A DNA stretch of 64,000 nucleotides from Pirellulales bacterium. Its GTDB lineage: Bacteria; Planctomycetota; Planctomycetia; Pirellulales; Thermoguttaceae. Below, piece by piece: positions 45,118-55,616 of the stretch. A model generated the notes under the pieces. That model saw only the letters and a list, made by a program, of their open reading frames with translations. It was not told where the DNA came from and made no database searches. Position 1 is the first letter of the stretch; each line of letters starts with the position of its first letter. The DNA is taken from contig JADLEL010000051.1 in NCBI GenBank assembly GCA_020846145.1, forward strand, positions 1-64,000. The letters are read 5' to 3'. The position numbers and the translations under genes are program-made.

Positions 45118-46131
45118 ATGCAATACACCCTCCGCGATTTATTGCTCGTGTTCGTCCTCCTCGCTTCGGCGATGGGGGCGTTCGGAACGTGGGGGATCGC
45201 TGTAGCGGTAATTTTGCTTGTAATTATAATTGGTGTGCGATGCAATTCTCCGCGTATTTGGACATTATTGTTTCTCGGCCTCTTTTTAGGAGTGTTTGTT
45301 CTACTGATGCTCGTTTATTTACTGCTTTCACCCGTTTCAAGGGCGAGTCCATTAACACGCAGGATTCAATGTGCAAATAACCTCAAGCAGATAACGCTTG
45401 GTTTGTATAATGTTTTGGACGCGTATCAATATAGGCATCTCCCGCCGGCGTATCTCACCGATGCCGTGAACAAACCTATGGTAAGCTGGCGGACTTTAAT
45501 CTTAGCAAGTATGGGGTATGACAACCTATTATGGTCATCTTGCCGCGATAAGCCGTGGAATGATCCGATGAATAAAGAATTTACAGAGATGATAATATCA
45601 GAATTCATTTGTCCTAGTAACACGGATGGATCTTTAAGAGCTATAACGAATTATGTTGCCATAACTGGTTCATGTACTCTTTGGCCGGGTAGCAATTATC
45701 ACAGTTGGAAAGACATACCCGATGGATTAGAATATACAATTCTGGTTATTGAACTGCCTCATTCCAAAATCTTAAGGGCCGAGCCGCGCGATCTGACTTT
45801 TGAGCAAGTTTGCAAAGCGATCGATGCTGATCCAGAATTGGAAATGTTTGCGGCGCATGAGATTGATCGTGGATTTTTCTGTTTGCCGGATAAGGGAGCC
45901 AATGTGGCGTTTGCCGATGGCAAAGTTCGATTTTTATCGACCGGCTTCTTGCATAAATATCTGAAAGCGATGCTCACACGCGACGGTGGGGAGAAGGTCG
46001 ATTTTGACGATTCACCCCCGCGATTGAACTGGCCGCGGTTTGTCGGCATGGCGGTTTTGGCGGTTTCGGTTATTTGTTTGTTACCCCGCCCTAAATGGGA
46101 ATCGGCTGCTTCTCAGCAAATCACCGGGTAA
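45118..46131 (+). CDS. DUF1559-like protein
   Basis: CANNLKQITLGLYNVLDAY..LPPAYLTDAVNKPMVSWRTLIL; GANVAFADGKVRFLS. Confidence 0.8.
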   Translation: MQYTLRDLLLVFVLLASAMGAFGTWGIAVAVILLVIIIGVRCNSPRIWTLLFLGLFLGVFVLLMLVYLLLSPVSRASPLTRRIQCANNLKQITLGLYNVLDAYQYRHLPPAYLTDAVNKPMVSWRTLILASMGYDNLLWSSCRDKPWNDPMNKEFTEMIISEFICPSNTDGSLRAITNYVAITGSCTLWPGSNYHSWKDIPDGLEYTILVIELPHSKILRAEPRDLTFEQVCKAIDADPELEMFAAHEIDRGFFCLPDKGANVAFADGKVRFLSTGFLHKYLKAMLTRDGGEKVDFDDSPPRLNWPRFVGMAVLAVSVICLLPRPKWESAASQQITG

Positions 46132-46593
46132 AATCGCGGTCCGAGCAGCGAAAAGGACCATTTTTCGCGGTTTTTTACCCCCCGCGGGAAATATATTCGC
46201 AAAATGCTTGCATTAAATCCGATCTATTTGTTAGATTAGGGGTAATGCATCCCTGATGTTCTCTGGTCGTACCCCTCATCCTTGATTTCGCATGCATCGG
46301 TCGTCGGCATCGGTTTAGTCGTATCGAAAGAATCCGGCGGGCAATAGTGATAATCGCGTTTCGCGGTCCGCGCCAGTAAAAGACATTTCCTCAAACCGAA
46401 AGGAGGCCTAAAATCCCGCGATGTTTTTTCGTTCCGCCGCCCGAACGGGCCAACAATTCCTCCGGCGGCGGCTTGGGGGGGTGAAAACAAAGGGCAAGTC
46501 GAATCGTTCGCTGCTCGCGATGAGGTTGCATTTCCTCCTCGGCGCGAACGCATCTCGTAAAAAACCTTTGTTTTTTAAGGAGCAAAGAATCGC

Positions 46594-48388
46594 CATGACT
46601 CGGCCCATTGATCCCTACCATCGCTTTTTAGGCATTCCGCCGCATCTGCAGCCTCCCAATCTCTATCGCTTGCTGGGGCTGGAACTCTTCGAGCGCAATT
46701 CCGACGTCATCGAGGACGCCGCCGAACGGCAGATGGCCCACGTTCGCAAATACGAGGGCACCCCCTACGCCGACGCCGCGAAGAAATTGATCGAGGAACT
46801 GGCGCAGGCGCGGGTTTGCCTGCTCCTTCCCGACCGCAAGGCGGCATACGATGCGGCCCTGCGGAAGCAACTCGCTTCGGCAACGGCACCCGCTCTCGCT
46901 CCGGCCCGGCCATTCGTCGCCGCCGGTCCGCCGTCGGAGGAAGAAGAAGAGGAACTGATCCTCGTGCCCGATAAGCCGCGGAAGGCTGCTCCTTCACCGC
47001 CGGCTCCGTCAAAGTCGGGCAGCGGGGTCGCGCTGCATCGCGCCGCGTCCGCCGCGAGCGGAAGCGCCGCATCGCTCCCGCCCGCCGCGCCGCGGCCGGT
47101 CTCTCCGCCTGCGGCCGCCAAGGACTACTCGCCCGTCGATCCGTTGAAATACGAGCCGCCCTATTTGGGCGAATACCGCCGCCGATTTTTCGAAACGCTC
47201 TTGAAGGTCGCCATCGTTATTTTTATCCTGATTCTGTCGCTCTTATTATTCAATGCGTTCCTGCTGCCTTGGTTGAAAGAAGGGCGTACCGCCCGCGAGC
47301 CGTCCCCCGGGGAGGAAGCCGAAACTTCCGCGCCCGCGAAATATATGCCTCCGCCTCCGCCTTCCCTGCCGAATCCCGCGAACGACGATGCGGCGACGGA
47401 GGCGGAGAACTCTCCGCTAAGCGAAATTCCCGCGGAAAATCCGCCCGATCCGGAATCCGAACGCGTCTCGATCTACAAGACGATCCAAACCGCGATCCGC
47501 AACGATAAAATCCGCCGCACGCGTTGCGTGGGGGACGATTCCGGCGAGGATTTCGAGGCCAAGCACGGCGACGGCGGGCTGTTGGTCGCGCTCAAACTGA
47601 CCTGGAAAAAATTCGGCAAGAACGGCGAATCGCGCGCGGTGGCTTCGCTGCAACCGGAGTATTCGACGCCGCTCGGCTACATCAAAGGAAGCATTATCGG
47701 CACGCCCCAGAAGAACGGCGTGCGTTTCCTGGCGCGGCAAGGGTACGCCGTCGGCGCGCTGAAAATCAACTGCACTCCCGGCGGCCGGGACAAGATCGGC
47801 AGGATCATCGGCCTGCGAATCGTCTTCATGCGCGTCGAGGGATTGCGGTTGAATCCGAAAGATTCCTACCTGAGTTCCCCCTTTCCGCTCGAGCATTCGG
47901 TCCCCTTCGACGCTCCGGAAATCGGCGGGAACGGCGATTTGATCGTCGGACTTTTCGGTAGCGCTTCCGGGGAGGATTTGCTTTCCTTGGGCTTGCTTTT
48001 CGTGAAGCAGAGTCCCCCTCCCGCGAACGCCGATTCGCGGCAAACGCCGCCGAACGCCGTGAATCCCTCCGGGGAAACGCCCTTGCCGCCGGAGGGCAAG
48101 GAATACTTCCTCGGCAGTTGGCACATCTACGAGGACGGCCGATTCAGTTCGACGATCGCGCTCCACGGGAACGGCAACGCCCGCGATCCCCGCTATCACG
48201 AAAAGGGGGGCAAGTGGGAGTGGAAGGACGACCGCGCGCGAATCCTCTGGAAAGACGGCTGGACGGACGTCCTAAAGCGCGACGGCGATACGGTGCGGAA
48301 ACACTCCTTCGCCCCCGGCGATCCCGAAGAACGTTTCCCCGTCAATGAAGGAACCGCCGCGAGAAGCCCAAAGTCCCTTGAGGAATAG
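46594..48388 (+). CDS. Planctomycete J-domain-like N-terminus, single TM protein
   Basis: MTRPIDPYHRFLGIPPHLQPPNLYRLLGLELFE...ARVCLLLPDRKAAYDAALRKQL; TM VAIVIFILILSLLLFNAFLL. Confidence 0.7.
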
Positions 48389-48421
48389 CCGATAGGAAGC
48401 CGTTCCTCTGCCGGAGAGTCG

Positions 48422-51400
48422 CTACGGCCTTCTCGGGGCGTTATGATTGTGGTTATTGGGATTGTTTTTCGGCGGGGTATTGGGGGGCGCGGAAGGTTTT
48501 TTGTCGGCAGCGACTTCCTTGGGCGGTTCCTGGCCGAGCGCTTCGAGCAGTTGGCGGCGGAGTTCGGGGCCGCGCATGCCGGGGCCGAGTTTGATGACTT
48601 TCATTTGAGAGGCGGGCGCGGCGGCGGCGTCCAAATCCAAGATCATCCTCTTCACCTGCTCGAACAGATACGCCGGCGCGGAAAGCACGATGGTATTCGA
48701 AAGTTCGTCGGCGGCGATCGAGAGCGAGCCCTTGAATTTCGGCATTTTTTGCTCTTTTTTGCCGTCGCCGGAATCGAACGTGATCGAGAAGCCGCGGTTC
48801 GCGTCGCGTTCGCCGTTCTTGCCGGCGAAGGCCTTGTCGTTGGTGCTCAACAAGTCGCGGTAAACGTCCTTCACCGTTTCGACGATGACCTCGGCCTTGG
48901 AGTATTCCAAGGGAATTGTTTCGGTCAAGCGGGTCGATTGCGCGTCGGCGGGGATGGGCTGATCGTAAAGTTTGATCAGCTCCTCGATGGTCTGAAGCTG
49001 CTTGGCGTCGGCCCCTTGGACGAGAATGCTGTTGGTGTCCGAATCGGTGATGAATCTCAAGGGCCGCCGCTTCGAAAGCCGCCCCGCTTTGTCGTCGTCC
49101 CCGGTGCTCGAAACGCCGTATTCCATCTCGATCCAAAACGGCAGGGCACGGCCCGGCTTTTTCAGGTCGTTCTTGAAAAACTCCTCGAGATTCAGCGCGA
49201 CGCCGTAGGCCAGGCAGTATTTCAGGTGGAAGACCTTGTAATCTTTCTTGGCTTCGGCCAACTGGCCCGCCAAGTCCTCGAAAAGTTCGAGGGCCTGGAG
49301 GTCGTCGGAGGTAACGGCGATCCGCCCGTCGGGCGTCAGTTCGACTTTCACCGGCGGAGTTTTCGCCGGCAGATTGGCCGCCGCGGAGCGGGGACGTTCG
49401 ACGGCCGCATCGCCGCCCAATTGCGCGAACTTGACGATCGCGCGCTGCTGCTCGTCCGGCGGAATATTTTCCTCGAAACGCATCGCGCTCGGCTCGGAAA
49501 TGGGCGCCGCTTGCGGCGATTTCGCGCTGGGCGGGGAGGGTTTGATTTCCAACGGATTCGGCGAGACCGACCCCCACGCTTGCTGAATGCGTTCGAGCAA
49601 GGCCTTGGCATCTTCGCTACCGGCGGTCTCGATGATCCGCCGCCTCGTGCCGGGGCCGTCCATCGCGGGAACTTCGCCCAGTTTCTGGAGCAGGTTATCG
49701 ACCTCGGCCAATTCCACGTCGTTCGCCCAGAGGATGAGTTGGTTGTGCTCCACGTCGGCATCGACGCGGAAGGCGTTATTGGTTTGGCCGGAATCGCCGC
49801 CGGAAGAAGAATAACGATCCCAGTAGGAATTCGAACGGGACTTGTCTTTCTTATCGCCGTTGATCATGAATTCGACCGTGCCCGCCACGTAGTCGGCGGC
49901 GAGCCGCCGCAATCGCCTGACGGCGATTTGGCGCTCGCTGCCGCTGAGCTTCTCGACGAGCGCGCCGATGATCGCGTGATCGGCCAGCGGCCCGAAGACG
50001 ATGATCGCCTTGTTCTTTCGATCGACTTGCAGATTCGTGCTGGGATCGAGGTTGCCGATCTCGCGCAAGGTATTGACCAGCGTATCCGGCTCGACGCCGG
50101 TGAGCCGATAGACCTGCGTCCGGCCGACGTTGGCCAACAGCGACGTGGGGGAGCCGACCGGCACGTCGAGCGTTTCCACGACTTGCACGATGAGCGCCAT
50201 TTTATCGGGCGGGGCGTAGGCCAAGATGCTGTTCTTCCGCGGATTGACGACGAAATACATCCCCGCCTGCGCCGCGGGCGGCTTGTTCTGCTGTCCCGGC
50301 GGCTGGCCGCCCTGGGGATTTCCGCCCTGGCGGGCCATCATTTCCTGCTGATGCTGCAATTGCTGCATCATTTCCGGCGTCATGGCTTGGCCGCCCTGGC
50401 CGGGTTGCGGCATCGACGGCCCTTTCTCCTTCCCCAGAAGCTCGTCGAGTTGCTTCCGCACTTCCTCGGCACGGGCAAAGCGAAGAATGAATTCCTTGAC
50501 GCTCCGCTGCTGGCCGCCGGGCGTTTGCGAATTGTTCAACAAGGCGTAGATCTCCCGCAAATTCACCACCGCATCGACCGCCTCGAGCCGATTGGTGAGC
50601 CGCAGGGGAATCAGCTTCCCGTTGGGGCTTTTCATCTGATCCAATTCCGCGACGGCTGAATCGGCGGTCATTTTTTCCAAGGCGAAGGAGACTTTCACGA
50701 ATTCGTAGGGCTGGCGATCCTTCAGCTCTTCCGGCGCGACGCGCGGCACCAAACTCAGGTCGAGCTTCTTGACGTTCACCACCGAGAGCGTCTCGCCCCG
50801 CGTAAGCAGCGTGAATCCGCGGGCGAGGAGATATTGATTGATCAGGTCGCGCACTTCCGGCACGCTGTAGCCGCGCTGCGTCGAGAGATTGAGATAATCG
50901 CCGGGCATTTCCTGCCAATCGAGACTCATGCCCGATATCTGCGCCAGCCATTCCAGCACCGCCGGCCAAGGCTGGCCGTTGAAATTGAAGGAGACTTTTC
51001 CATCGGGGCCGGGCCGCGCCTTGAGTTCTTCCGGCTTGGGAGGATTGGGCGGTTTCGTCGGATGCTGGAGCGGTTTCGCCGGTTCGTCGGGCTTCGTTTC
51101 GCCGGGCTTGGTTTCGCCGGGCTTCGTTTCACCGGGCTTGCCAGGTTGCTCCCCGGGTTTGCCGGGTTTGTTTTTATCCGGTCCGCCGGGACCGCCGGGG
51201 ATTTCGCCCGGCTTGATCGGTTGCCCGGGAGCATTAGGGGGCAGTGCCGCCGGTTGATCGCCGCTCACGATGACCGTTGCCGGTCCGGCCGGAGTCGCGG
51301 GAGCCGCGGGGGCGGAATACTGAATTGCCGCTTCGGCTTTGACGGGCGGATTATCGGCATGCGCGGGACAGATGCATGCCAGAAAAACAGCTAGACCCGC

Positions 51401-51424
51401 CACGCCCCGGAGCTTGTTTCGCAT
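48422..51424 (-). CDS. Secretin/T2SS GspD N-domain-like secreted protein
   Basis: Signal peptide; repeated N-domain-like segments (ILAYAPPDKMALIVQVVETLDVPVG, SILVQGADAKQLQTIEELIKLYDQP); GETKPGETKPGETKP low-complexity linker. Confidence 0.75.
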   Translation of the reverse strand: MRNKLRGVAGLAVFLACICPAHADNPPVKAEAAIQYSAPAAPATPAGPATVIVSGDQPAALPPNAPGQPIKPGEIPGGPGGPDKNKPGKPGEQPGKPGETKPGETKPGETKPDEPAKPLQHPTKPPNPPKPEELKARPGPDGKVSFNFNGQPWPAVLEWLAQISGMSLDWQEMPGDYLNLSTQRGYSVPEVRDLINQYLLARGFTLLTRGETLSVVNVKKLDLSLVPRVAPEELKDRQPYEFVKVSFALEKMTADSAVAELDQMKSPNGKLIPLRLTNRLEAVDAVVNLREIYALLNNSQTPGGQQRSVKEFILRFARAEEVRKQLDELLGKEKGPSMPQPGQGGQAMTPEMMQQLQHQQEMMARQGGNPQGGQPPGQQNKPPAAQAGMYFVVNPRKNSILAYAPPDKMALIVQVVETLDVPVGSPTSLLANVGRTQVYRLTGVEPDTLVNTLREIGNLDPSTNLQVDRKNKAIIVFGPLADHAIIGALVEKLSGSERQIAVRRLRRLAADYVAGTVEFMINGDKKDKSRSNSYWDRYSSSGGDSGQTNNAFRVDADVEHNQLILWANDVELAEVDNLLQKLGEVPAMDGPGTRRRIIETAGSEDAKALLERIQQAWGSVSPNPLEIKPSPPSAKSPQAAPISEPSAMRFEENIPPDEQQRAIVKFAQLGGDAAVERPRSAAANLPAKTPPVKVELTPDGRIAVTSDDLQALELFEDLAGQLAEAKKDYKVFHLKYCLAYGVALNLEEFFKNDLKKPGRALPFWIEMEYGVSSTGDDDKAGRLSKRRPLRFITDSDTNSILVQGADAKQLQTIEELIKLYDQPIPADAQSTRLTETIPLEYSKAEVIVETVKDVYRDLLSTNDKAFAGKNGERDANRGFSITFDSGDGKKEQKMPKFKGSLSIAADELSNTIVLSAPAYLFEQVKRMILDLDAAAAPASQMKVIKLGPGMRGPELRRQLLEALGQEPPKEVAADKKPSAPPNTPPKNNPNNHNHNAPRRP

Positions 51425-51751
51425 ATCCCATCCTCCCCAAAATAGACGTTTGCCGGTTCCCCCTCGATAGCGCTGGACATTATTATAACTTCTCCCTGCG
51501 AATAACACAATTTCCGGCACGGTAAAATCCTTGTAAATTGTACGGCCCTTCTAGCTCGTTTGTTTATCCCCTGGGCGATATTTTTCGGCGGATATCACGT
51601 TTCCAACCGAGGGGTGCAAGATGTTTATCAGCCAAGAGGACTTTGCAGATTGCCCTGGTTTATCGGCGATAATAGCGGACAATGCATGACGGTTGTGGTA
51701 TTATGGGGGGGTTGGATTTTTCCACTAATGAAATCCCTAGGTACTCCCCCC

Positions 51752-52522
51752 ATGCGCAACTCGTTTCGATCGGCCGCATTTTGTTCCGCTGTTTTTTCGA
51801 TTGCGGCGTTTACGTGCCTGCATCCAATAACGAACGCCCAGGCATCGGACCCAACTCCTTCAGGAAAAAAAACCGCCGCGCTTCCCGCCAACGTCGATCT
51901 TCGTCCCGAATTCAAGAAGTTCGGCTTCGAGCCGAAACGTCAAGGCAAACGCGGCACCTGCTCGGTGTTCACCGTAACCTCGGCGATGGAATTCGCCATC
52001 GCCAAGCGGCTCGGCAAGTCCGCGCCGCTGAGCGTCGAATATCTCAACTGGGCCGCGAATCAGGTCATCCACTACCATGCCGACGGGCAGTTTTTCCATA
52101 ATTTGCTGAAGGGATACGAACGATACGGTATTTGCCGCGAAGCGTTGATGCCCTACCGCAAGAAGTTCGATCCCGCGCTTGCACCTTCGGAAGAAGCGCG
52201 CAGCGACGCGAAAAAAATCGGTTCCGTTCCGGTAGCCATTTCATGGATCAAACCGTGGGGACGGAAAGCCGGACTGACCGACGAGCAAATGAACCAAATC
52301 AAAGAGCGACTGGTCCAGGGATGGCCCGTCGCCGCCGGCGCGGGGCACAGCCGATTGCTCGTCGGCTATCGTGATGATTCCGAGCGGCCGGGCGGAGGGC
52401 TTTTTGTCACCAAGGATTCGGGCAAGGGTGCCTACGCGGAAGTTACCTACGAATGGGCGAAAGCCCATCTCGTCGATGTGTTCTGGATCGAATCGAATCC
52501 CAAAAAAACCGAATCGCGATAG
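51752..52522 (+). CDS. C1 (papain-like) family peptidase
   Basis: VDLRPEFKKFGFEPKRQGKRGTCSVFTVTSAMEFAIAKRLG; AGHSRLLVGYRDD; signal peptide. Confidence 0.8.
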   Translation: MRNSFRSAAFCSAVFSIAAFTCLHPITNAQASDPTPSGKKTAALPANVDLRPEFKKFGFEPKRQGKRGTCSVFTVTSAMEFAIAKRLGKSAPLSVEYLNWAANQVIHYHADGQFFHNLLKGYERYGICREALMPYRKKFDPALAPSEEARSDAKKIGSVPVAISWIKPWGRKAGLTDEQMNQIKERLVQGWPVAAGAGHSRLLVGYRDDSERPGGGLFVTKDSGKGAYAEVTYEWAKAHLVDVFWIESNPKKTESR

Positions 52523-52542
52523 TGGTCCGACAAAATCAAATT

Positions 52543-52618
52543 GACAGGTTCATGTTGGGGCGATAGTTGTACTATCGCCCCAGGGATGGCAGTGCAACTG
52601 CCATCCCAACAACCTGTC
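52543..52618. repeat. Nested (three-way-junction-like) palindrome
   Basis: Outer gacaggtt/aacctgtc enclosing ggggcgatagttgtactatcgcccc and gggatggcagtgcaactgccatccc. Confidence 0.9.
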
Positions 52619-52686
52619 ATTCAACCTGTCATTTTATGGTTGGCGGAACACGAGAACGGATTGTTACGTTTCGTCGATCGAAACCA

Positions 52687-53892
52687 TCACGCGCCGAATT
52701 TTCCCAGCTTGCCGGCGTGTGCCAGGGCCAGCGGCATCAGATAAACCGCCGAAAACTGGCCCAATCCGCCGCAAAGCGTTTCCCGCTCGCCAAATTTCTG
52801 GCAGCCGTCGGGCCGGCAGGCGGGGGATGACAAAAGCACCGGCACCGGATGCCAACTGTGGCTCGCTAGCGCCGCCGGCGTACTGTGGTCGCCGGTTACG
52901 ACGAGCACGTCCGGCTTCAAGGCCGCCACGCGGGGTACGATCGCGTCGAACTGCTCGATCATCTTCACCTTCTCGGCGAAATTACCGTCCTCGCCGCGGC
53001 TGTCGGTGTATTTGAAATGCACGAAAAAGAAATCGTAGTTCTTCCACTCCTTTTCCAAGACATCGATCTCTTCCTGCAGCGTGTTCGGCTCGCCGACGAT
53101 CTCCATGCCGACCAACTGGGCCAATCCCTTGTACATGGGATAAACCGCGATCGCCGCCGCCTTGAGGCCGTAAACTTCTTCGTAGGAGGGGATGTGCGGC
53201 GCGGCCGAGAAACCGCGCATCGTCAGCCCGTTGGCTTTCGGTTGTCCGGCGAGAATTTTCACCGCCTGCGCGTAGAACTGCTTGGCGACTTCGGCCGTCT
53301 TCCGGCTGGCGTCGTCGTGTGCGACCGGATCGAGCGGCGGCACGCCGGTCTTTTGCGGATCGGTATCGGCCACGCGGCCGCCGAGTCCTTCGCCGCGAAA
53401 GATCACGCAAAAACGATGCTCCTTGACCGGCTCGACGAACACCTCCACGCCGGGTATTTTCACTTCGCGGAGTTTAATGGCCAGCGGGCCGCTTTCCTCG
53501 CTGGCGATGCGGCCGGCGCGGCGATCGGAGATATTTCCCGCGGCGTCGAGCGTGCAGAAATTGCAGCGAATGGCGACGTCCTTCGGTCCGAGCTTGAAAC
53601 CCACGCCGGTGGCCTCGAGCGCGCCGCGGCCGATGAGGTACTTCACCGGTTCGTATCCGAAAAGCCCTAAGTGTCCCGGCCCGCTGCCGGGGGTGATGCC
53701 CGGCGCGATCGGATTCATGCTCCCCAACACGCCGGCTTTGGCCAAGGCGTCGAGATTGGGGGTCTTGGCGGCCTCCAACTCGGTCGGTCCGCCCGGTTCG
53801 ACGGGCAGGCCGCCGATGCCGTCGGCGATGAGAAACACGATTTTCGAGTCGGTCTTCATCTTGAGTTCGCGGACGAGTGCTTGAATATCCAC
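52687..53892 (-). CDS. apgM: 2,3-bisphosphoglycerate-independent phosphoglycerate mutase, archaeal-type
   Basis: KIVFLIADGIGGLPVEPGGPTELEAAKTPNLDALAKAGVLGSMNPIAPGITPGSGPGHLGLFGYEP; VVTGDHSTPAALASHSWHPVPVLL. Confidence 0.92.
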   Translation of the reverse strand: MDIQALVRELKMKTDSKIVFLIADGIGGLPVEPGGPTELEAAKTPNLDALAKAGVLGSMNPIAPGITPGSGPGHLGLFGYEPVKYLIGRGALEATGVGFKLGPKDVAIRCNFCTLDAAGNISDRRAGRIASEESGPLAIKLREVKIPGVEVFVEPVKEHRFCVIFRGEGLGGRVADTDPQKTGVPPLDPVAHDDASRKTAEVAKQFYAQAVKILAGQPKANGLTMRGFSAAPHIPSYEEVYGLKAAAIAVYPMYKGLAQLVGMEIVGEPNTLQEEIDVLEKEWKNYDFFFVHFKYTDSRGEDGNFAEKVKMIEQFDAIVPRVAALKPDVLVVTGDHSTPAALASHSWHPVPVLLSSPACRPDGCQKFGERETLCGGLGQFSAVYLMPLALAHAGKLGKFGA

Positions 53893-53985
53893 GGCAAGTC
53901 TCCTGGTAATATTTGCGGAAAAAAGCTACAATTTCCCAAAAGTACCAAAAAAAACCGGAAAAACAAGTCTCCCGCTTTCATAATC

Positions 53986-55401
53986 ATGTCCACGTTGCCA
54001 ATCCCCCCGATTACTTACGATTTTTCAACGCTCTTGTCGTCTGCCGCCGATTCGCAATTCGCCCGGCAGACGGGCATCGCCGCGGCCGATTTGCAGTGGC
54101 TTGCCCCGCGATTGGAGATGGTCCGCCGAGAAGTGCTGGCCGACGGCGAATTGTTCCGCAAGGGCGGGCCGATTCCCGCCGAAAAGCAGCCGCTCGACGC
54201 CGCTTTCTTCGATCTGCCGGAAAACTTCCTCGGCCCCGACCGCAAAACGCTCGACGGCATCCTCGCCACCGCCGACCGGCTGGCCAAAGAGGTCGATCGC
54301 GTCGTGGTGTTGGGCATCGGCGGTTCTTACATGGGCGCGCGGGCATTGATGGAAGGCTGCTGCCATCCGTACCACAACGAGCTGCCCCGCAAACGCCGCG
54401 GGGGCCGGCCGCGCATGTATTTCGAGGGGAATAACGTCGATAACGACGCCGTCCAAGCCTTGCTCGATCTGGTCGAAGGCGACGACGATTGGGCGATCAT
54501 CGTCATCAGCAAGAGCGGCGGGACGCTGGAAACGGCAGTGGCGTTTCGCGTATTCTACGAGACGCTGAAAAAATCGTGCCAGGACGATGCGGAGAAATTG
54601 CGGCGGCGGATCGTGCCCGTCACCGGCGAAACGGGGAAACTCCGCGATTTAGCCAAGGCGATCGGCTGCCCGACGGTGTTTCCCATCCCCGACGGCGTGG
54701 GCGGAAGGTTTTCGATTTTAAGCGCGGTGGGATTGCTTCCCGCCGCGGTGCTGGGCATCGACGTGGTTCGCTTGCTCGAAGGCGCGGCCGCGATGAACGA
54801 GAGTTTCCGCACCGCCGCGCCGCTGGAAAATCCCGCGCTCGCCTATGCGGGCATTTCCCGGTTGATGGAAGTCCGCCGCGGCGCGACCACGCGCATTCTA
54901 TCTACCTGGGGCAAAGGCCTCGAGAGCCTGGGCCTGTGGTACGATCAACTGCTCGCTGAGAGCTTGGGCAAGAATGGCCAAGGGGCCACGCCGATCACGG
55001 TCGTCAATACCCGCGATTTGCATTCGCGCGGCCAGCAGCACCAGGAAGGGCGCCGCGACAAGCTCATCACCAACGTGGCGGTCGAGAAAGTCAATCGAAC
55101 GCCGATCGCCATCGAGCGATCCGCGCTCGATCAGGACAAACTCAACGAACTGGCCGGAAAAACGCTGCCCGACGTGCTTCGCGCCGCGTTCGAGGGCACG
55201 AATCAAGCCTACATGGATGACTTCCGCCGCGTCGCCGCCATCCGCCTGCCGCTTTTGGACGAAGGCGCGCTCGGCCAACTTTTCCAAATGTTGATGATCG
55301 CCACCGTCGCCGAAGGCCGCCTGGTCGGCATCAATCCCTACGGCCAGCCCGGCGTGGAAGCGTATAAAAATAAAATGAACGCCATTTTGCGAAAATGGTA
55401 A
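53986..55401 (+). CDS. pgi: Glucose-6-phosphate isomerase
   Basis: VVLGIGGSYMGARALMEGC, IVISKSGGTLETAVAFRV, GGRFSILSAVGLLPAAVLG, QQHQEGRRDKL. Confidence 0.92.
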   Translation: MSTLPIPPITYDFSTLLSSAADSQFARQTGIAAADLQWLAPRLEMVRREVLADGELFRKGGPIPAEKQPLDAAFFDLPENFLGPDRKTLDGILATADRLAKEVDRVVVLGIGGSYMGARALMEGCCHPYHNELPRKRRGGRPRMYFEGNNVDNDAVQALLDLVEGDDDWAIIVISKSGGTLETAVAFRVFYETLKKSCQDDAEKLRRRIVPVTGETGKLRDLAKAIGCPTVFPIPDGVGGRFSILSAVGLLPAAVLGIDVVRLLEGAAAMNESFRTAAPLENPALAYAGISRLMEVRRGATTRILSTWGKGLESLGLWYDQLLAESLGKNGQGATPITVVNTRDLHSRGQQHQEGRRDKLITNVAVEKVNRTPIAIERSALDQDKLNELAGKTLPDVLRAAFEGTNQAYMDDFRRVAAIRLPLLDEGALGQLFQMLMIATVAEGRLVGINPYGQPGVEAYKNKMNAILRKW

Positions 55402-55597
55402 CCGTTCACAGGGGACTGTCCCGATTTTCGCGGCGCAGAAGATTATGGTGCCGTAAAAGTGCTTAATCGCCGCGAAAATGGGACTGTCCCCCTCGCGCCG
55501 CGGAAAGGGGGCAGGTCCATGTTTTCGGCCTACCGTTCGTCCGCAAAATACGTCATATCGCCGAAAAATGGACCAGTCCCCGACCGGAGCGTGAACG
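55400..55597. repeat. Twin-hairpin dispersed element, copy 2
   Basis: About 90 percent identical by eye to 6980-7185 over ~200 bp. Confidence 0.9.
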
Positions 55598-55616
55598 CTC
55601 TCCATGAGTTTTTGCC

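Noticed and set aside
48443-50659. 738-aa plus-strand ORF
   Set aside because: Antisense to the secretin-like CDS with clear signal peptide; shadow ORF.
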